64,000 bases of DNA, taken from Pseudomonadota bacterium. Lineage in GTDB: Bacteria; Pseudomonadota; Gammaproteobacteria; Steroidobacterales; Steroidobacteraceae. Of the stretch, positions 48,018-58,665 are shown in pieces. The number at the start of each line of letters is the position of its first letter. Position 1 is the stretch's first letter. The DNA lies in assembly GCA_947453225.1 (NCBI GenBank), contig CANGFV010000002.1, forward strand, positions 20,627 through 84,626. The letters run 5' to 3'. The position numbers and the translations under genes were made by a program. Under the pieces are notes generated by a model. That model ran no database searches. It was not told where the DNA came from and saw nothing but the letters and a program-made list of their open reading frames with translations.

Positions 48018-50606
48018 ATGACTGAAATTGCCAGCGAAATCCTACACGTCAATCTCGAAGACGAGATGCGTCAATCCTATTTGGATTACGCCATGAGCGT
48101 TATTGTCGGGCGTGCTTTGCCCGATGTGCGCGATGGGTTAAAGCCAGTGCATCGTCGCGTGCTGTTTGCGATGCGTGAACTGGGCAACGATTGGAACAAG
48201 CCTTATAAAAAATCGGCTCGTGTGGTCGGTGACGTGATCGGTAAATATCACCCACATGGCGATACCGCCGTGTACGACACCATCGTGCGTATGGCACAGC
48301 CGTTCTCAATGCGCTATTTACTGGTCGATGGTCAGGGTAACTTCGGTTCGGTAGACGGCGATTCACCTGCCGCCATGCGTTACACCGAAGTGCGTATGTC
48401 CAAGTTGGCGCATGAGTTGCTAGCTGACATCGATAAAGAAACGGTGGACTTCACGCCTAACTACGATGAATCCGAGCATGAGCCGGCAGTATTGCCGGCA
48501 CGCATTCCTAATCTGCTCATCAATGGTCAAACCGGTATTGCCGTGGGTATGGCCACCAACATCCCGCCGCATAATTTGGGCGAAGTGATCGATGCCTGCG
48601 TGGCGTTACTGGATAACCCCGCCATAACCATTGCTGAGTTAATGCAGCATGTGCCTGCACCAGATTTCCCCACCGCTGGCATTATCAACGGCACTCAAGA
48701 AATCGCTCAGGCTTATCACACTGGTCGTGGCCGCGTGTACATGCGTGCTCGCACGAATATTGAGGAAGATGAGAAAGGTCGTCAGACCATTGTGGTCACC
48801 GAGCTGCCTTATCAGGTGAATAAAGCGCGTTTGATAGAACGCATTGCCGAATTGGTACGCGAGAAAATCATTGAGGGTATTGCCTCTGATGGCTTGCGTG
48901 ATGAGTCGGACAAAGACGGCATGCGCATTGTCATCGAACTCAAGCGTGGTGAAGTGGCCGATGTGGTGCTGAACAATTTGTTCAAGCACACCGCAATGGA
49001 TTCAGTGTTTGGCATCAACATGGTGGCCTTGTTAGATGGTCAGCCGAAATTGATGAACTTGAAGGAAGTGCTTGATGCCTTCCTGCGTCATCGTCGCGAA
49101 GTGGTTACTCGTCGTACCGTATTTGAACTGCATAAAGCGCGTGAGCGTGCACATGTGTTGGAAGGGCAGGCTATTGCGCTGGCTAACATTGATGAAGTCA
49201 TTGCCTTAATTAAGGCCTCGCCTACACCTGCTGAAGCGAAGGTTGGATTGGTCAGTCGCGATTGGTCGGGCGGTGCAGTGCCTGCCATGTTGGAACGGGC
49301 GGGTGCTATTTCAACGCGTCCTGATGGCTTATCTGCCGAGTTTGGTTTGCATGGCAATCGTTATCGAATGTCTGAAGCGCAGGCGCAAGCCATTCTGGAT
49401 TTACGTTTGCATCGTTTGACCGGGCTTGAGCAAGACAAAATCATCGCTGAGTACCAAGAGCTCTTGCTAAAGATTCAGGATTTGGGCGACATCTTGGCGC
49501 GTGCCGAACGTCTGGTACAGGTCATTCGTGATGAGTTGCTGGAAATCAAAGCCACTTATGCCGATGCACGTCGTACCGAAATTAATCACACGCATTCTGA
49601 TTTGACGCTGGAAGATTTGATCGAGCCGCAAGATGTGGTGGTCACCTTGTCGCACGGCGGTTATGCCAAGTCGCAACCGTTAGTGGATTATCAAGCACAG
49701 AAGCGTGGCGGTCGTGGTAAAGCAGCCACCTCGATGAAGGATGAAGACTTTATCGATAAGTTATTCGTTGCTCATACGCATGACACACTGTTGTGTTTCT
49801 CCAGTGCTGGCAAAGTGTATTGGTTGAAGGTGTATCAATTGCCGATGGCTAGTCGCGGTGCACGCGGTAAGCCAATTGTTAACCTGTTGCCGTTAGTTGA
49901 AGGCGAACGTATTAATGCGGTGTTGCCAATTCATGAATTTACTGCTGACCAATATGTATTCATGGCCACCAGTCATGGTACGGTGAAGAAGACTTCACTT
50001 GAGGCGTTCTCACGTCCACGTCAGGCCGGCATTATTGCTGTGGATTTAGATGAAGGAGATCGCTTGGTTGGCGTGGATATTACTGATGGCAGCAAACACA
50101 TCATGTTGTCGACAGCCACAGGTAAGGCAATTCGCTTCAATGAAGAGGATGTGCGTCCAATGGGTCGCGTGGCGACTGGCGTACGCGGTATTCGTCTTAA
50201 TGAAAACGATCAAGTGATCTCGTTGATTGTTGTGGATGAAGCGGGATTGATTCTGACGGCCTCTGCCAATGGCTATGGCAAACTCACTGAAGTAGCTGAA
50301 TTCCCAGTACATGGCCGCGGTGGTCAGGGTGTAATTTCTCTGCAAACTTCTGATCGTAACGGTGAAGTGGTTGCCGCTGTACAAGTTAAGCCTGAAGACG
50401 AACTGATGTTGATTAGTTCTAATGGCACACTGGTACGCACGCCTGTGAAAGATATTTCTGTGCTTGGCCGTAATACTCAAGGCGTACGCTTGATTCGCAT
50501 CGATGAAGAAGCGCGTTTAGTCAGTGCTGAGCGTATTGTCAGCGATGGTAGTGAAGCCAGTGAAGAAGCCGGCGAAGAAGCGGGTGCGGAGAATTCCGAC
50601 GCCTAG
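48018..50606 (+). CDS. gyrA: DNA gyrase subunit A
   Basis: This 862-residue type II topoisomerase subunit breaks and rejoins DNA. The catalytic Tyr122 is in MRYTEV. The quinolone-determining region reads [10 protein letters not shown], so residue 83 is Thr and 87 is Asp, a wild-type combination in other gammaproteobacteria. The C-terminal domain has six beta-pinwheel blades with the GyrA box (QKRGGRGK, about 557-564). An acidic tail closes the protein. A weak stem (GCCTAG/TTAGGC) with four T follows the stop. Confidence 0.97.
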   Translation: MTEIASEILHVNLEDEMRQSYLDYAMSVIVGRALPDVRDGLKPVHRRVLFAMRELGNDWNKPYKKSARVVGDVIGKYHPHGDTAVYDTIVRMAQPFSMRYLLVDGQGNFGSVDGDSPAAMRYTEVRMSKLAHELLADIDKETVDFTPNYDESEHEPAVLPARIPNLLINGQTGIAVGMATNIPPHNLGEVIDACVALLDNPAITIAELMQHVPAPDFPTAGIINGTQEIAQAYHTGRGRVYMRARTNIEEDEKGRQTIVVTELPYQVNKARLIERIAELVREKIIEGIASDGLRDESDKDGMRIVIELKRGEVADVVLNNLFKHTAMDSVFGINMVALLDGQPKLMNLKEVLDAFLRHRREVVTRRTVFELHKARERAHVLEGQAIALANIDEVIALIKASPTPAEAKVGLVSRDWSGGAVPAMLERAGAISTRPDGLSAEFGLHGNRYRMSEAQAQAILDLRLHRLTGLEQDKIIAEYQELLLKIQDLGDILARAERLVQVIRDELLEIKATYADARRTEINHTHSDLTLEDLIEPQDVVVTLSHGGYAKSQPLVDYQAQKRGGRGKAATSMKDEDFIDKLFVAHTHDTLLCFSSAGKVYWLKVYQLPMASRGARGKPIVNLLPLVEGERINAVLPIHEFTADQYVFMATSHGTVKKTSLEAFSRPRQAGIIAVDLDEGDRLVGVDITDGSKHIMLSTATGKAIRFNEEDVRPMGRVATGVRGIRLNENDQVISLIVVDEAGLILTASANGYGKLTEVAEFPVHGRGGQGVISLQTSDRNGEVVAAVQVKPEDELMLISSNGTLVRTPVKDISVLGRNTQGVRLIRIDEEARLVSAERIVSDGSEASEEAGEEAGAENSDA

Positions 50607-50643
50607 TCTCATTAGGCTAATTTTCGCTGATGTGTGATTGCTG

Positions 50644-51654
50644 ATGAAACTTGAAGGCACCGTGAGGATTCATCGCACTGAGCGTTGGGTGTTGCTGCTT
50701 TTTACAGTGTTGATGTTGGCCTTCACCTACAAGGTGTGGCTACAACCCAATCGCACCTTTGATGCTTACTTCTATTCTTACCTGATCAGCGATGACGTGG
50801 CTGCATTCAAGGCGACGCCTGGGGTGCCGCCTGATTTTGTTGCAATGCCTGATCAGGACTATGTAGTGCAGGAGCAGTTTTATACCGTTAAGTTGCTGTT
50901 CGTTGCCTTGTCGCGCATTGCGGCAAATTATGTCGGTGTACTGAAAGCGCCCACTACAGTGTCAGCTATCGCTTATTTCTGGTGTGGCTTTGTAGTTTGG
51001 TTCTGGTTGCGTGACTTATCTGTGGAGGCTACTTGGCGCACCCTAGCGGCGCTGCTCATCATGTATACCCCTTTTGTGACCGATGCGGCGATGATGGGTA
51101 CGCCCGATTTGCTATGTACTGTGTTGTTGCTGTCGGCAACTTGGTTGTTGACGTGTACTCGCCATGCCTACCTTGCTAGTGCTTTGCTCGTGCTATCGGT
51201 GGCCACGCGTACCGATTGTTTGTTGCTTGGTGGCTTATTGTTGCTGCTGGCGTGGTGGCAAAAGCGCTTAACCACTGTGGCGACAGTCATCATCGGTGCG
51301 ACTATGCTCATGGTCTACGCAGGCATTTCTATGCTTGGTTTTCCACATGCGCAGTTGCTAGATTTAGTGTTAGAAAATACCGGTCGCAGTAGCTATTGGG
51401 ACGCTTTGCCGCATAACTTGCTGATGCCGGACGTAGCTTTGTTGATCCCCTTTATATTGCTGTCGTTAATTCCCCTAAAATTGCGCTATCAAGTCGAACT
51501 GATTTGGGTGTGCGCGGCTTCTGTGGTGCTGCGTTATTTGCTTTTACCCAATCTTGAAAGTCGCTACTTGGTGCCACAGGCCATTATCGTCTCGGTGGTA
51601 GCGGTTGCTGCGGTGCTACGAACCTCTAGTGGCCAGCCAAGTAGCCATTCATGA
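50644..51654 (+). CDS. Unrecognised multi-pass membrane protein (possible GT-C fold)
   Basis: A 336-residue hydrophobic protein with about nine predicted membrane segments. The ATG at 50644 is chosen; TTG 50638 is weaker, and no good Shine-Dalgarno is present. After the first helix there is a polar loop with FDAYFYSYLISDD, and a long periplasmic-type stretch precedes the second helix. This resembles the first-loop acidic motif of GT-C lipid-linked glycosyltransferases, but I cannot assign it. It lies between gyrA and a GGDEF/EAL gene with no evident functional link. The family is not recognised. Confidence 0.65.
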   Translation: MKLEGTVRIHRTERWVLLLFTVLMLAFTYKVWLQPNRTFDAYFYSYLISDDVAAFKATPGVPPDFVAMPDQDYVVQEQFYTVKLLFVALSRIAANYVGVLKAPTTVSAIAYFWCGFVVWFWLRDLSVEATWRTLAALLIMYTPFVTDAAMMGTPDLLCTVLLLSATWLLTCTRHAYLASALLVLSVATRTDCLLLGGLLLLLAWWQKRLTTVATVIIGATMLMVYAGISMLGFPHAQLLDLVLENTGRSSYWDALPHNLLMPDVALLIPFILLSLIPLKLRYQVELIWVCAASVVLRYLLLPNLESRYLVPQAIIVSVVAVAAVLRTSSGQPSSHS

Positions 51655-51747
51655 GTGAGACGAATTAATCAAAGCGCAGTACAAAGCCGTTCATTGCAAA
51701 AAACACCCCCTCTAGTTTGCGGTTTTGAATTAATTTAGTTTTTTAGC

Positions 51748-51777
51748 TTGTATTGGCTGCGCTGAGTGTCTTATAAA
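51748..51777 (+). promoter_or_regulatory. Candidate promoter for the GGDEF/EAL gene
   Basis: TTGTAT (51748-51753) and TATAAA (51772-51777) have an 18-bp spacer, about 75 nt before the ATG at 51853. Confidence 0.4.
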
Positions 51778-51852
51778 GACCCTTGAATACTGAAGCCATA
51801 GAACGATTTTCACTACCTGTCTTTAATACCAAGCTATTCCCTAGGGGTCTCA

Positions 51853-53751
51853 ATGGTTGTAGATGAAAAAATATTGCAGGCCACGAACAGCGTTATTTCC
51901 GCTGAAGCTATGCTCAGTGGGCAGCAAGAAGTGCTTGAGTTGATTGCTAAGGGTGCGCCACTACAGGAAACTTTGAGTGCAATTGCTCGATTTGCTGAGC
52001 AGCATATTCCAGGCATGAGAGCCTCGATTCTTTACTTTGATCCCAATGAGCAAAAGCTACGACGCGGGGGTTACGGTAAGTTACCGAGTTCCTTTGCTGA
52101 TATTGTTGATGGTTTAGTCCCCGGCCCTAAAGCAGGCAGCTGTGGTACCTGTGCGTGGCGCCGCAATCGTGTGATTTCTGAAGATGTATTCACCGATCCG
52201 TTATGGGATGGCTTCCACGACCTGTGTCGTGCCTACGATATTCGCTCCGCATGGTCGTCACCATTATTGTCGAGTGCCGATGACAGCTTGCTCGGTGTGT
52301 TTGGTATGTATCACCCTGATGTGCGCGTACCGACAGTGGCTGATCTACAGATTGTCGATCAATTTACTCACTTGGCCACCATTGCGACTCAGCGTCATCG
52401 CATGGACGAGGCGCAACGTCATCGTGCGCAACATGATGCGTTGACTAATCTGCTCAATCGTTACGGTTTAATGGCTGGTGTTGATGCGCTAATTAAAGAA
52501 CATCTTGCGAACAACACTCCGCTGTCCATCGTCTTTATCGATCTAGACTCATTTAAGGCATTCAACGATGCCTTTGGTCATATAGAAGGCGATCAGATGT
52601 TGCGTAATGTCTGTGACACCATGAAGACAACGCTCACTGAGGTGCGTTTGTTAACGCGTTTTGGGGGTGATGAGTTTCTGGCCTTTTTGCCAGCGACTAC
52701 CGAAGTTGCGGTCCAGCAATTACACACATTGCGTACTACCTTCGCAAAAGGCGTTAGCATTTCCGGTCAAAAATTACCGGTGAATTTCTCCGCTGGGGTG
52801 ATGGCGGTAACCGCTGAAAATCAAGATATAGAAACGCTGATCTTTGAGGCGGACGAGGCGGTACGTGAATCCAAATCTCTGGGTGGTGGGCATACCTTAG
52901 TGGTTGATGCAGATCGTGCTATGCGCGCTGCAGTGAGGCGTGGATTATCCAAGCGCATTGAAGCGGCACTCGATGCGGGTAAGTTATATCCGCATGCACA
53001 ACCCATTGTTCTTTTGACGGACGAGCAGGTGGTTGGCTACGAGTTGTTGTTTAGGTTGAATGATCCGCTGCTGCTCGGAGTGCCTGTTATTGAATGTATC
53101 GCTGAGGCTGAGCGCGTTGGTTTGATTCACCGTATTGGTAAGATGATGTTTCAGGCGGGTGTTGATTTCTTGCGCCAGCCTGCGATCAAAGGCTCACCTG
53201 CCTATGTGTCTATTAATGTCTCGGTCAGTCAACTATTGCAGCCGGATTTGGCTCAGAGTTTTATGGATATAGTGCGTAAGGCCGGTGTTGATACTAGACG
53301 TATTTGTATTGAGGTGACTGAAAGCGCCAAGATTGATCCGGGCAGTCCAGCGCGAGCCTCAATTAAACAACTTAAGTCTGCTGGATTTAAGTTGGCGATT
53401 GATGATTTCGGCACCGGCTACGCATCCTTGGGGCATCTGCAGTCATTGCCGTTTGATGTGCTGAAGATCGACAGGCAATTTGTTTCAGCGTTGGAACAGC
53501 CCAAGGCGACTTACAGCAAGCGTCAATCTCTGTTGGCTGCACTGTTGCCAGATCTAAGAGTAGACAAAGTCACCAAGTCGGACTCAATGTGTACTGCGTT
53601 AATTGCCATGGCCAAAGCCTGCGACATGCTGGTCGTCGCCGAAGGTATTGAAACCAAAACCCAGGCGGAGATACTGCGGCACCTCGGTTGCCAAATGGGG
53701 CAGGGCTATTTGTGGGCGCGGCCGGCGCCGTTGGACGCTTTCCTTGAGTAG
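51853..53751 (+). CDS. GAF-GGDEF-EAL cyclic di-GMP protein
   Basis: A 632-residue soluble protein with no membrane segment. The GAF domain (about 25-175) has PGMRASILYFD, GSCGTCAWRRNRVI and AWSSPLLSSADDSLLGVFGMY. The GGDEF domain (about 190-350) has intact GGDEF at 271-275 and no RxxD inhibitory site upstream. The EAL domain (about 365-632) has YELL in place of EAL, but NVSVSQL, EVTES, DDFGTGYASL, K-I-D-R and VAEGIET are present. An insertion of about 25-30 residues lies at about 547-577. It likely both makes and degrades c-di-GMP under GAF control. Confidence 0.92.
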   Translation: MVVDEKILQATNSVISAEAMLSGQQEVLELIAKGAPLQETLSAIARFAEQHIPGMRASILYFDPNEQKLRRGGYGKLPSSFADIVDGLVPGPKAGSCGTCAWRRNRVISEDVFTDPLWDGFHDLCRAYDIRSAWSSPLLSSADDSLLGVFGMYHPDVRVPTVADLQIVDQFTHLATIATQRHRMDEAQRHRAQHDALTNLLNRYGLMAGVDALIKEHLANNTPLSIVFIDLDSFKAFNDAFGHIEGDQMLRNVCDTMKTTLTEVRLLTRFGGDEFLAFLPATTEVAVQQLHTLRTTFAKGVSISGQKLPVNFSAGVMAVTAENQDIETLIFEADEAVRESKSLGGGHTLVVDADRAMRAAVRRGLSKRIEAALDAGKLYPHAQPIVLLTDEQVVGYELLFRLNDPLLLGVPVIECIAEAERVGLIHRIGKMMFQAGVDFLRQPAIKGSPAYVSINVSVSQLLQPDLAQSFMDIVRKAGVDTRRICIEVTESAKIDPGSPARASIKQLKSAGFKLAIDDFGTGYASLGHLQSLPFDVLKIDRQFVSALEQPKATYSKRQSLLAALLPDLRVDKVTKSDSMCTALIAMAKACDMLVVAEGIETKTQAEILRHLGCQMGQGYLWARPAPLDAFLE

Positions 53752-53870
53752 TCCATTTGGTGGGAGTTCCCGCTGCTCGTCGCGCGTGTTCGTATTGGCC
53801 TGTCTTGGCGGCTGGCCTCTGCGCTTGGTCTGAATTCATCCCCCGTTCTGTCAACACAGACCCCCGCTGG

Positions 53871-53900
53871 GCTGAAACCTGAGCCTAAATCCCGTACACT
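53871..53900 (+). promoter_or_regulatory. Candidate promoter for serC
   Basis: TACACT (53895-53900) with a weak CTGAAA-type -35 about 17 bp upstream and a GCGCGG discriminator, about 40 nt before the serC start. The stretch 53752-53940 otherwise holds no gene. Confidence 0.35.
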
Positions 53901-53940
53901 GCGCGGCTTACATTTTCATTTGTTAGCAGGTGAGTCAGCG

Positions 53941-55023
53941 ATGAAGCGCGTATTCAATTTCAGTGCCGGTCCGGCCGTATTGCCCCTCGAAGTGTTGCAA
54001 CAAGCAGCTGCGGAAATGTGTGATTGGCGCGGTACTGGGATGTCAGTGATGGAGATGAGTCACCGCGGTAAAGAATTTATTTCTATTCATGCTCAGGCTG
54101 AGGCTGATTTGCGTGAATTGATGGCCATTCCAGCCAACTACAAAGTGCTGTTCATGCAAGGTGGTGCTATTGGCGAAAATGCCATCATTCCAATGAACTT
54201 GTTGCGTGGTAAAACCAGCGCTGACTATATCAATACGGGTGAGTGGTCGAAGAAGTCCATTAAAGAAGCGAAGAAGTATTGCACCGTAAATGTGGCAGCT
54301 ACTTCTGAAGCCAATAACTTCACTAGCGTGCCTAAGCGTGACACATGGAAGCTCGATCCGAATGCGGCCTATGTGCATATTTGCAGCAATGAAACGATTG
54401 GTGGTGTGGAATATCACTTTACGCCTGATACCGGTGCTGTGCCGTTGGTAGCCGATATGTCATCGAATATTTTGTCGCGGCCAATTGATGTGTCTAAGTA
54501 CGGTTTAATTTATGGCGGTGCGCAAAAGAACATCGGTCCTGCTGGTTTGACCATTGTGATTGTGCGTGACGATTTGATTGGTAATGCCTTGCCGATCACG
54601 CCTTCGGCCTTTGACTATAAGCAACAGGCCGATAATGATTCGATGTACAACACACCACCGACTTATAGTGTTTACATTGCAGGCTTAGTGTTCCAGTGGC
54701 TGAAAAAGCAGGGCGGCTTGACCGCAATTGCTGAGCATAACCGTAAAAAAGCGGCGCTGATTTATGACTATTTGGACAGCAGTTCGTTCTATGTCAGTCC
54801 AGTGGCACGTGAAGATCGTTCACTGATGAATGTGCCCTTTAAGACTAACAGTGAAGCGTTGGATGAAGCCTTCTTAAAAGGCGCGCAAGCGCTGGGTATG
54901 TTGCAATTGAAGGGTCATCGTTCAGTCGGTGGTATTCGTGCCAGTATTTACAACGCCATGCCGATTGAAGGTGTGCAGGCGCTGGTGGCTTACATGAAAG
55001 AATTCGAGGCGAAAAATAGTTAA
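53941..55023 (+). CDS. serC: Phosphoserine aminotransferase
   Basis: A 360-residue PLP enzyme converting 3-phosphohydroxypyruvate to phosphoserine and serving the parallel pyridoxine step. It starts at ATG 53941 ([12 protein letters not shown]); AGGTGAG lies upstream. Motifs: [22 protein letters not shown], and [12 protein letters not shown] with the PLP lysine. It is directly followed by the serA-type dehydrogenase that makes its substrate. Confidence 0.96.
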   Translation: MKRVFNFSAGPAVLPLEVLQQAAAEMCDWRGTGMSVMEMSHRGKEFISIHAQAEADLRELMAIPANYKVLFMQGGAIGENAIIPMNLLRGKTSADYINTGEWSKKSIKEAKKYCTVNVAATSEANNFTSVPKRDTWKLDPNAAYVHICSNETIGGVEYHFTPDTGAVPLVADMSSNILSRPIDVSKYGLIYGGAQKNIGPAGLTIVIVRDDLIGNALPITPSAFDYKQQADNDSMYNTPPTYSVYIAGLVFQWLKKQGGLTAIAEHNRKKAALIYDYLDSSSFYVSPVAREDRSLMNVPFKTNSEALDEAFLKGAQALGMLQLKGHRSVGGIRASIYNAMPIEGVQALVAYMKEFEAKNS

Positions 55024-55088
55024 ACGACAAGAGTGCCTGCCTCATGAATAGAGGCAGGTCGGATCGACATAAAAATTATTGAGCAGAC

Positions 55089-56261
55089 ATGTCCTACAAA
55101 ATTCTGACATTGAACAACATTTCGGTACGCGGTTTAGATCGTCTACCGCGTGACAAGTATGAAGTAGCTTCAGAAATTGGCCATCCTGATGCAGTGATGG
55201 TGCGTTCTGCGGATATGCACGCTATGGATATTCCCAGCAGCGTCATGGCGATTGGCCGTGCCGGTGCGGGCACGAACAATATTCCGGTGGCTAAGTTATC
55301 AAAGCGTGGCGTGCCGGTCTTTAATGCACCTGGTGCCAATGCCAATGCCGTAAAAGAGTTGGTAATTGCGGGCATGTTCTTGGCTGCACGCAACATCTGT
55401 CAGGCGTGGGGGCATACCCGCGGCCTACAAGGTGATGATCACGCTTTAGAAGAAGCAGTAGAAAAAGGTAAGAAGAAATATGTCGGTTATGAATTGCCCG
55501 GTCGCACTTTGGGTGTAGTGGGTTTGGGTGCTATTGGTGTTGAAGTGGCCAACGCGGCACATTTACTCGGCATGAAAGTGTTGGGTTTTGATCCGGCCAT
55601 TACTGTGCAACGTGCGTGGCAATTATCTTCTGGCGTGGAACAGGCATTGTCACTGGATGATTTATTCGCGCGGTGCGATATGGTAACTGTGCATGTGCCG
55701 TTGATTGATGCTACCAAGGGCATGATTAATGCTGCACGCTTGAAATTAATGCGTAAAGGCAGCGTGATTCTTAATTTTGCGCGTGCCGGTATTGTTGATG
55801 AAGCAGCAATGATTGCAGCTTTAGATAGCGGGCATATTGGTGCTTATGTTTGTGACTTTCCAACCAATGCAGTCAAAGATCATCCTAAGATTGTTGCCTT
55901 GCCGCATTTGGGCGCTTCAACTAATGAAGCTGAAGAAAACTGCGCCATTATGGTGGCCGATACGCTGCGCGAATTTTTGGAGCACGGCAACGTGCGTAAC
56001 GCAGTGAATTTCCCTGAGGCAGTCTTGCCACGTACGCAAAACTCAGTGCGTTTGGCGATTGCCAACGAAAACGTGCCGAATATGGTGGGGCAAATTTCCA
56101 GTGCGTTGGCCAGCGCCAGCCTGAATATCGCCGATTTGCTCAATAAGTCTCGTGGTGATCTAGCCTACAGCCTGATTGATGTGGATGGCGCTGCTATCCC
56201 TGATTCAGTAGTACAGCAGTTACGTGCGATTCCTGGTGTATTATCGGTGCGCGTTCTCTGA
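55089..56261 (+). CDS. serA: D-3-phosphoglycerate dehydrogenase (ACT-containing)
   Basis: A 390-residue D-2-hydroxyacid dehydrogenase. NAD motif GVVGLGAIGVEVA (about 141-153), catalytic Arg in NFARAGIVDE, and catalytic His in ALPHLGAST. A short C-terminal ACT domain (about 315-390: NVPNMVGQISSALASASLNIADL) would sense serine. The segment before the His reads CDFPTN where E. coli SerA has DVFPTEP; this matches the shorter SerA branch seen widely in other bacteria. It makes the substrate for the adjacent serC. Confidence 0.9.
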   Translation: MSYKILTLNNISVRGLDRLPRDKYEVASEIGHPDAVMVRSADMHAMDIPSSVMAIGRAGAGTNNIPVAKLSKRGVPVFNAPGANANAVKELVIAGMFLAARNICQAWGHTRGLQGDDHALEEAVEKGKKKYVGYELPGRTLGVVGLGAIGVEVANAAHLLGMKVLGFDPAITVQRAWQLSSGVEQALSLDDLFARCDMVTVHVPLIDATKGMINAARLKLMRKGSVILNFARAGIVDEAAMIAALDSGHIGAYVCDFPTNAVKDHPKIVALPHLGASTNEAEENCAIMVADTLREFLEHGNVRNAVNFPEAVLPRTQNSVRLAIANENVPNMVGQISSALASASLNIADLLNKSRGDLAYSLIDVDGAAIPDSVVQQLRAIPGVLSVRVL

Positions 56262-56276
56262 AGCGAGTGAAGTCAC

Positions 56277-57464
56277 GTGGCAACTGGCAAGACCAAAGCG
56301 AAAACAGTAAGTCGTCGATCCGCAACTAAGGATCAGACTTCTTTATCTGCTAAGTCGGTGGCGGCCAGTGCCGTATTGCCGCCTTTGAGTGAAATTCGTG
56401 CGCACATCGATGGTATTGATGATCGTTTACTTCAGTTATTGAGTGAACGTGCGCGATTGGCGCAGTTGGTGGGTCAATCTAAACGCCAACAAGAAAATCT
56501 CACTAGCGCTCAGTTATATCGTCCGGAACGCGAATCGCAGGTGTTGCGCCGCGTGATCGAAAACAACCAAGGCCCTCTACGTGATGAAGAAGTGGCGCGC
56601 CTGTTCCGTGAAATCATGTCGGTGTGTTTGGCGCAGCAAGAGCCGCTAAAAGTAGGCTTTCTTGGCCCTGAAGGCACATTTACGCAACAAGCAGTCTACA
56701 AGCATTTTGGCCATTCAGTGCACGGCGTAGCGCTTTCATCTATTCCTGAAGTGTTTCATGAGGTTGAAGTGGGGCATACCGATTTTGGTGTGGTGCCGAT
56801 TGAGAATTCGACCGGTGGCGTAGTGGAGTTTGCCATTGATATGTTTCTTAACACCACGCTGAAAATCTGTGGTGAGATCGAGTTGCGCGTGCATCAAAAC
56901 TTGATGGGCACGATGAAGAATCTAAAAGGCATCAAGCGTATTTGTTCGCATCCGCAATCACTGTCGCAATGTCAGCAATGGCTGCGCGAGCATCTGCCGA
57001 AGGCTGAGTTGATTCCGGTGGTCAGTAATTCTGAAGCTGCGCGTCGGGCGCGTGATGAGGAAGGCACAGCGGCGATTGCAGGTCAAATTGCTGCAGAAAT
57101 TTATAAGCTCAATGTGCTTGCGCCTGAAATTGAAGATCGTGCCGATAACACCACGCGCTTCATTGTACTTGGCCGCAATTCATTCGCCCCAAGCGGACAT
57201 GATAAGACAACCTTGATGGTGTCTTCTGGTGATACTCAGTCGCACGGTACGCTGCATCGTTTGCTCGAACCGCTGGCGCGTAATCACATCAGTATGAGTC
57301 GTATTGAGTCACGTCCCTCGCGCCGTAAAAAATGGGACTATGTGTTCTTCATGGATGTTGAAGGTCATATGGATACTGAACCGCTGCGTTCTGCTTTGGA
57401 AGAATTAAAACAGCATTCCTCGCTGTTCAAAGTGCTGGGCTCTTATCCAGCAGCGGTACTGTAA
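56277..57464 (+). CDS. pheA: Bifunctional chorismate mutase/prephenate dehydratase (P-protein)
   Basis: A 395-residue enzyme for phenylalanine synthesis. It has a Lys/Ser/Ala-rich N-terminal extension of about 35 residues, a chorismate mutase helix bundle (about 36-120: IRAHIDGIDDRLLQLLSERARLA), a prephenate dehydratase domain (about 130-310: FLGPEGTFTQQA, VVPIENSTGGVV, NTTRFIVLG), and a C-terminal ACT domain with the phenylalanine-binding ESRPSRRKKW. The start is GTG 56277, 15 nt after serA. No leader-peptide attenuator is visible in that gap. Confidence 0.95.
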   Translation: MATGKTKAKTVSRRSATKDQTSLSAKSVAASAVLPPLSEIRAHIDGIDDRLLQLLSERARLAQLVGQSKRQQENLTSAQLYRPERESQVLRRVIENNQGPLRDEEVARLFREIMSVCLAQQEPLKVGFLGPEGTFTQQAVYKHFGHSVHGVALSSIPEVFHEVEVGHTDFGVVPIENSTGGVVEFAIDMFLNTTLKICGEIELRVHQNLMGTMKNLKGIKRICSHPQSLSQCQQWLREHLPKAELIPVVSNSEAARRARDEEGTAAIAGQIAAEIYKLNVLAPEIEDRADNTTRFIVLGRNSFAPSGHDKTTLMVSSGDTQSHGTLHRLLEPLARNHISMSRIESRPSRRKKWDYVFFMDVEGHMDTEPLRSALEELKQHSSLFKVLGSYPAAVL

Positions 57465-57540
57465 CTGCATGCGCGATATGTTGGTGCATTGCTAATGCTA
57501 ACCAGTGATTCTCGTCGATATTTGAGCTTAGGTTCTCGCT

Positions 57541-58659
57541 ATGAGTTTTGATGCACTTGAATTAGCTGCGCCTGCTGTGCTGGAGATTGCGCCGTATATT
57601 CCAGGTAAACCGTTATCAGAAGTAGAGCGTGAGTACGGTATTGCGAATAGCATCAAACTCGCTTCGAATGAAAATCCATTAGGCCCAAGCCCGAAAACGC
57701 ACGCAGCGATGGCTATTGCCTTGCAAACTATTGAGTTGTATCCAGATGGCAATGGCTTTGAGCTTAAGCAAGCCTTAGCACGTAAGCATCACTGCAGCAT
57801 TGAACAGATTACTCTGGGTAATGGCTCTAATGATTTGTTAGTGATGTTGGCAGAGGCATTTCTTAATGCCGATGTAGAGGCGATTTATTCGCAATATTGT
57901 TTTGCAATTTATCCAATCGCGGTACAGGCCACTGGTGCTACGGCACGGGTAGCGGCGGCCTATCCAAATACACACGCTATGGCGCTAGGCCATGATTTGG
58001 AGGCGATGTCGCAGCTGATTAACGATCGAACGCGATTGATTTTTATTGCCAATCCAAATAATCCCACGGGCACCTGGGTGACGGCGCATGAGTTGAAGGC
58101 CTTTGTCGCCTCAGTGCCCAAAGATATTTTGGTGGTGATTGATGAGGCCTACATCGAGTATGTGCAGGATGATCAGTTTCCAGATGCCAGTTTATGGATT
58201 CATGAATTTGAGAACCTTGTGGTGACGCGCACTTTTTCTAAGGCTTATGGGTTGGCTGGCTTACGTGTGGGTTATGCGCTGTCTCACCCCAGTGTTGCTG
58301 CGGTGCTGAATCGTGTGCGTCAACCCTTCAATGTCAATTCCATTGCGTTGGCAGCGGCAACAGCTGCACTCGATGATACTGAACATTTGCGGCAGTCGGT
58401 TGAGCTGAATACGCGCGGTATGCAACAGGTGCTTACAGGACTTGAATCACTAGCAGTTCGTGTCTATCCCTCAAAAGGTAATTTTGTGCTGATTGATTGT
58501 GAGCGACCGAGTACAGAGGTGAATGAGGCGATGTTGCGGCAGGGCGTGATTGTGCGGCCGGTAACAGGCTATGGACTGCCAACTCAATTACGTATTTCTA
58601 TTGGTACTGAGCAAGAAAATACTCGTATGTTGTCGGCGTTGGCCGTGGCGCTGAAGTAA
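57541..58659 (+). CDS. hisC: Histidinol-phosphate aminotransferase
   Basis: A 372-residue class II aminotransferase; in this genomic setting it may also serve aromatic amino acid transamination. Motifs: KLASNENPLGPSP, LGNGSNDLLVML, FIANPNNPTGTW, DEAYIEYV, and FSKAYGLAGLRVGY with PLP lysine 234. It stands between pheA and aroA where many gammaproteobacteria have hisC-tyrA-aroA. No tyrA is found here. Confidence 0.93.
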   Translation: MSFDALELAAPAVLEIAPYIPGKPLSEVEREYGIANSIKLASNENPLGPSPKTHAAMAIALQTIELYPDGNGFELKQALARKHHCSIEQITLGNGSNDLLVMLAEAFLNADVEAIYSQYCFAIYPIAVQATGATARVAAAYPNTHAMALGHDLEAMSQLINDRTRLIFIANPNNPTGTWVTAHELKAFVASVPKDILVVIDEAYIEYVQDDQFPDASLWIHEFENLVVTRTFSKAYGLAGLRVGYALSHPSVAAVLNRVRQPFNVNSIALAAATAALDDTEHLRQSVELNTRGMQQVLTGLESLAVRVYPSKGNFVLIDCERPSTEVNEAMLRQGVIVRPVTGYGLPTQLRISIGTEQENTRMLSALAVALK

Positions 58660-58665
58660 TACATC

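Noticed and set aside
48258..48287. Thr at GyrA position 83 (quinolone-resistance position)
   Set aside because: Thr83 with Asp87 is the wild-type state in several gammaproteobacteria, including Pseudomonas, so it is not evidence for a resistance mutation.
55860..55920. SerA lacks the E. coli DVFPTEP segment with the catalytic Glu
   Set aside because: The shorter SerA branch commonly has DFPN/DFPT-type sequence there, with function retained; not evidence of inactivation.
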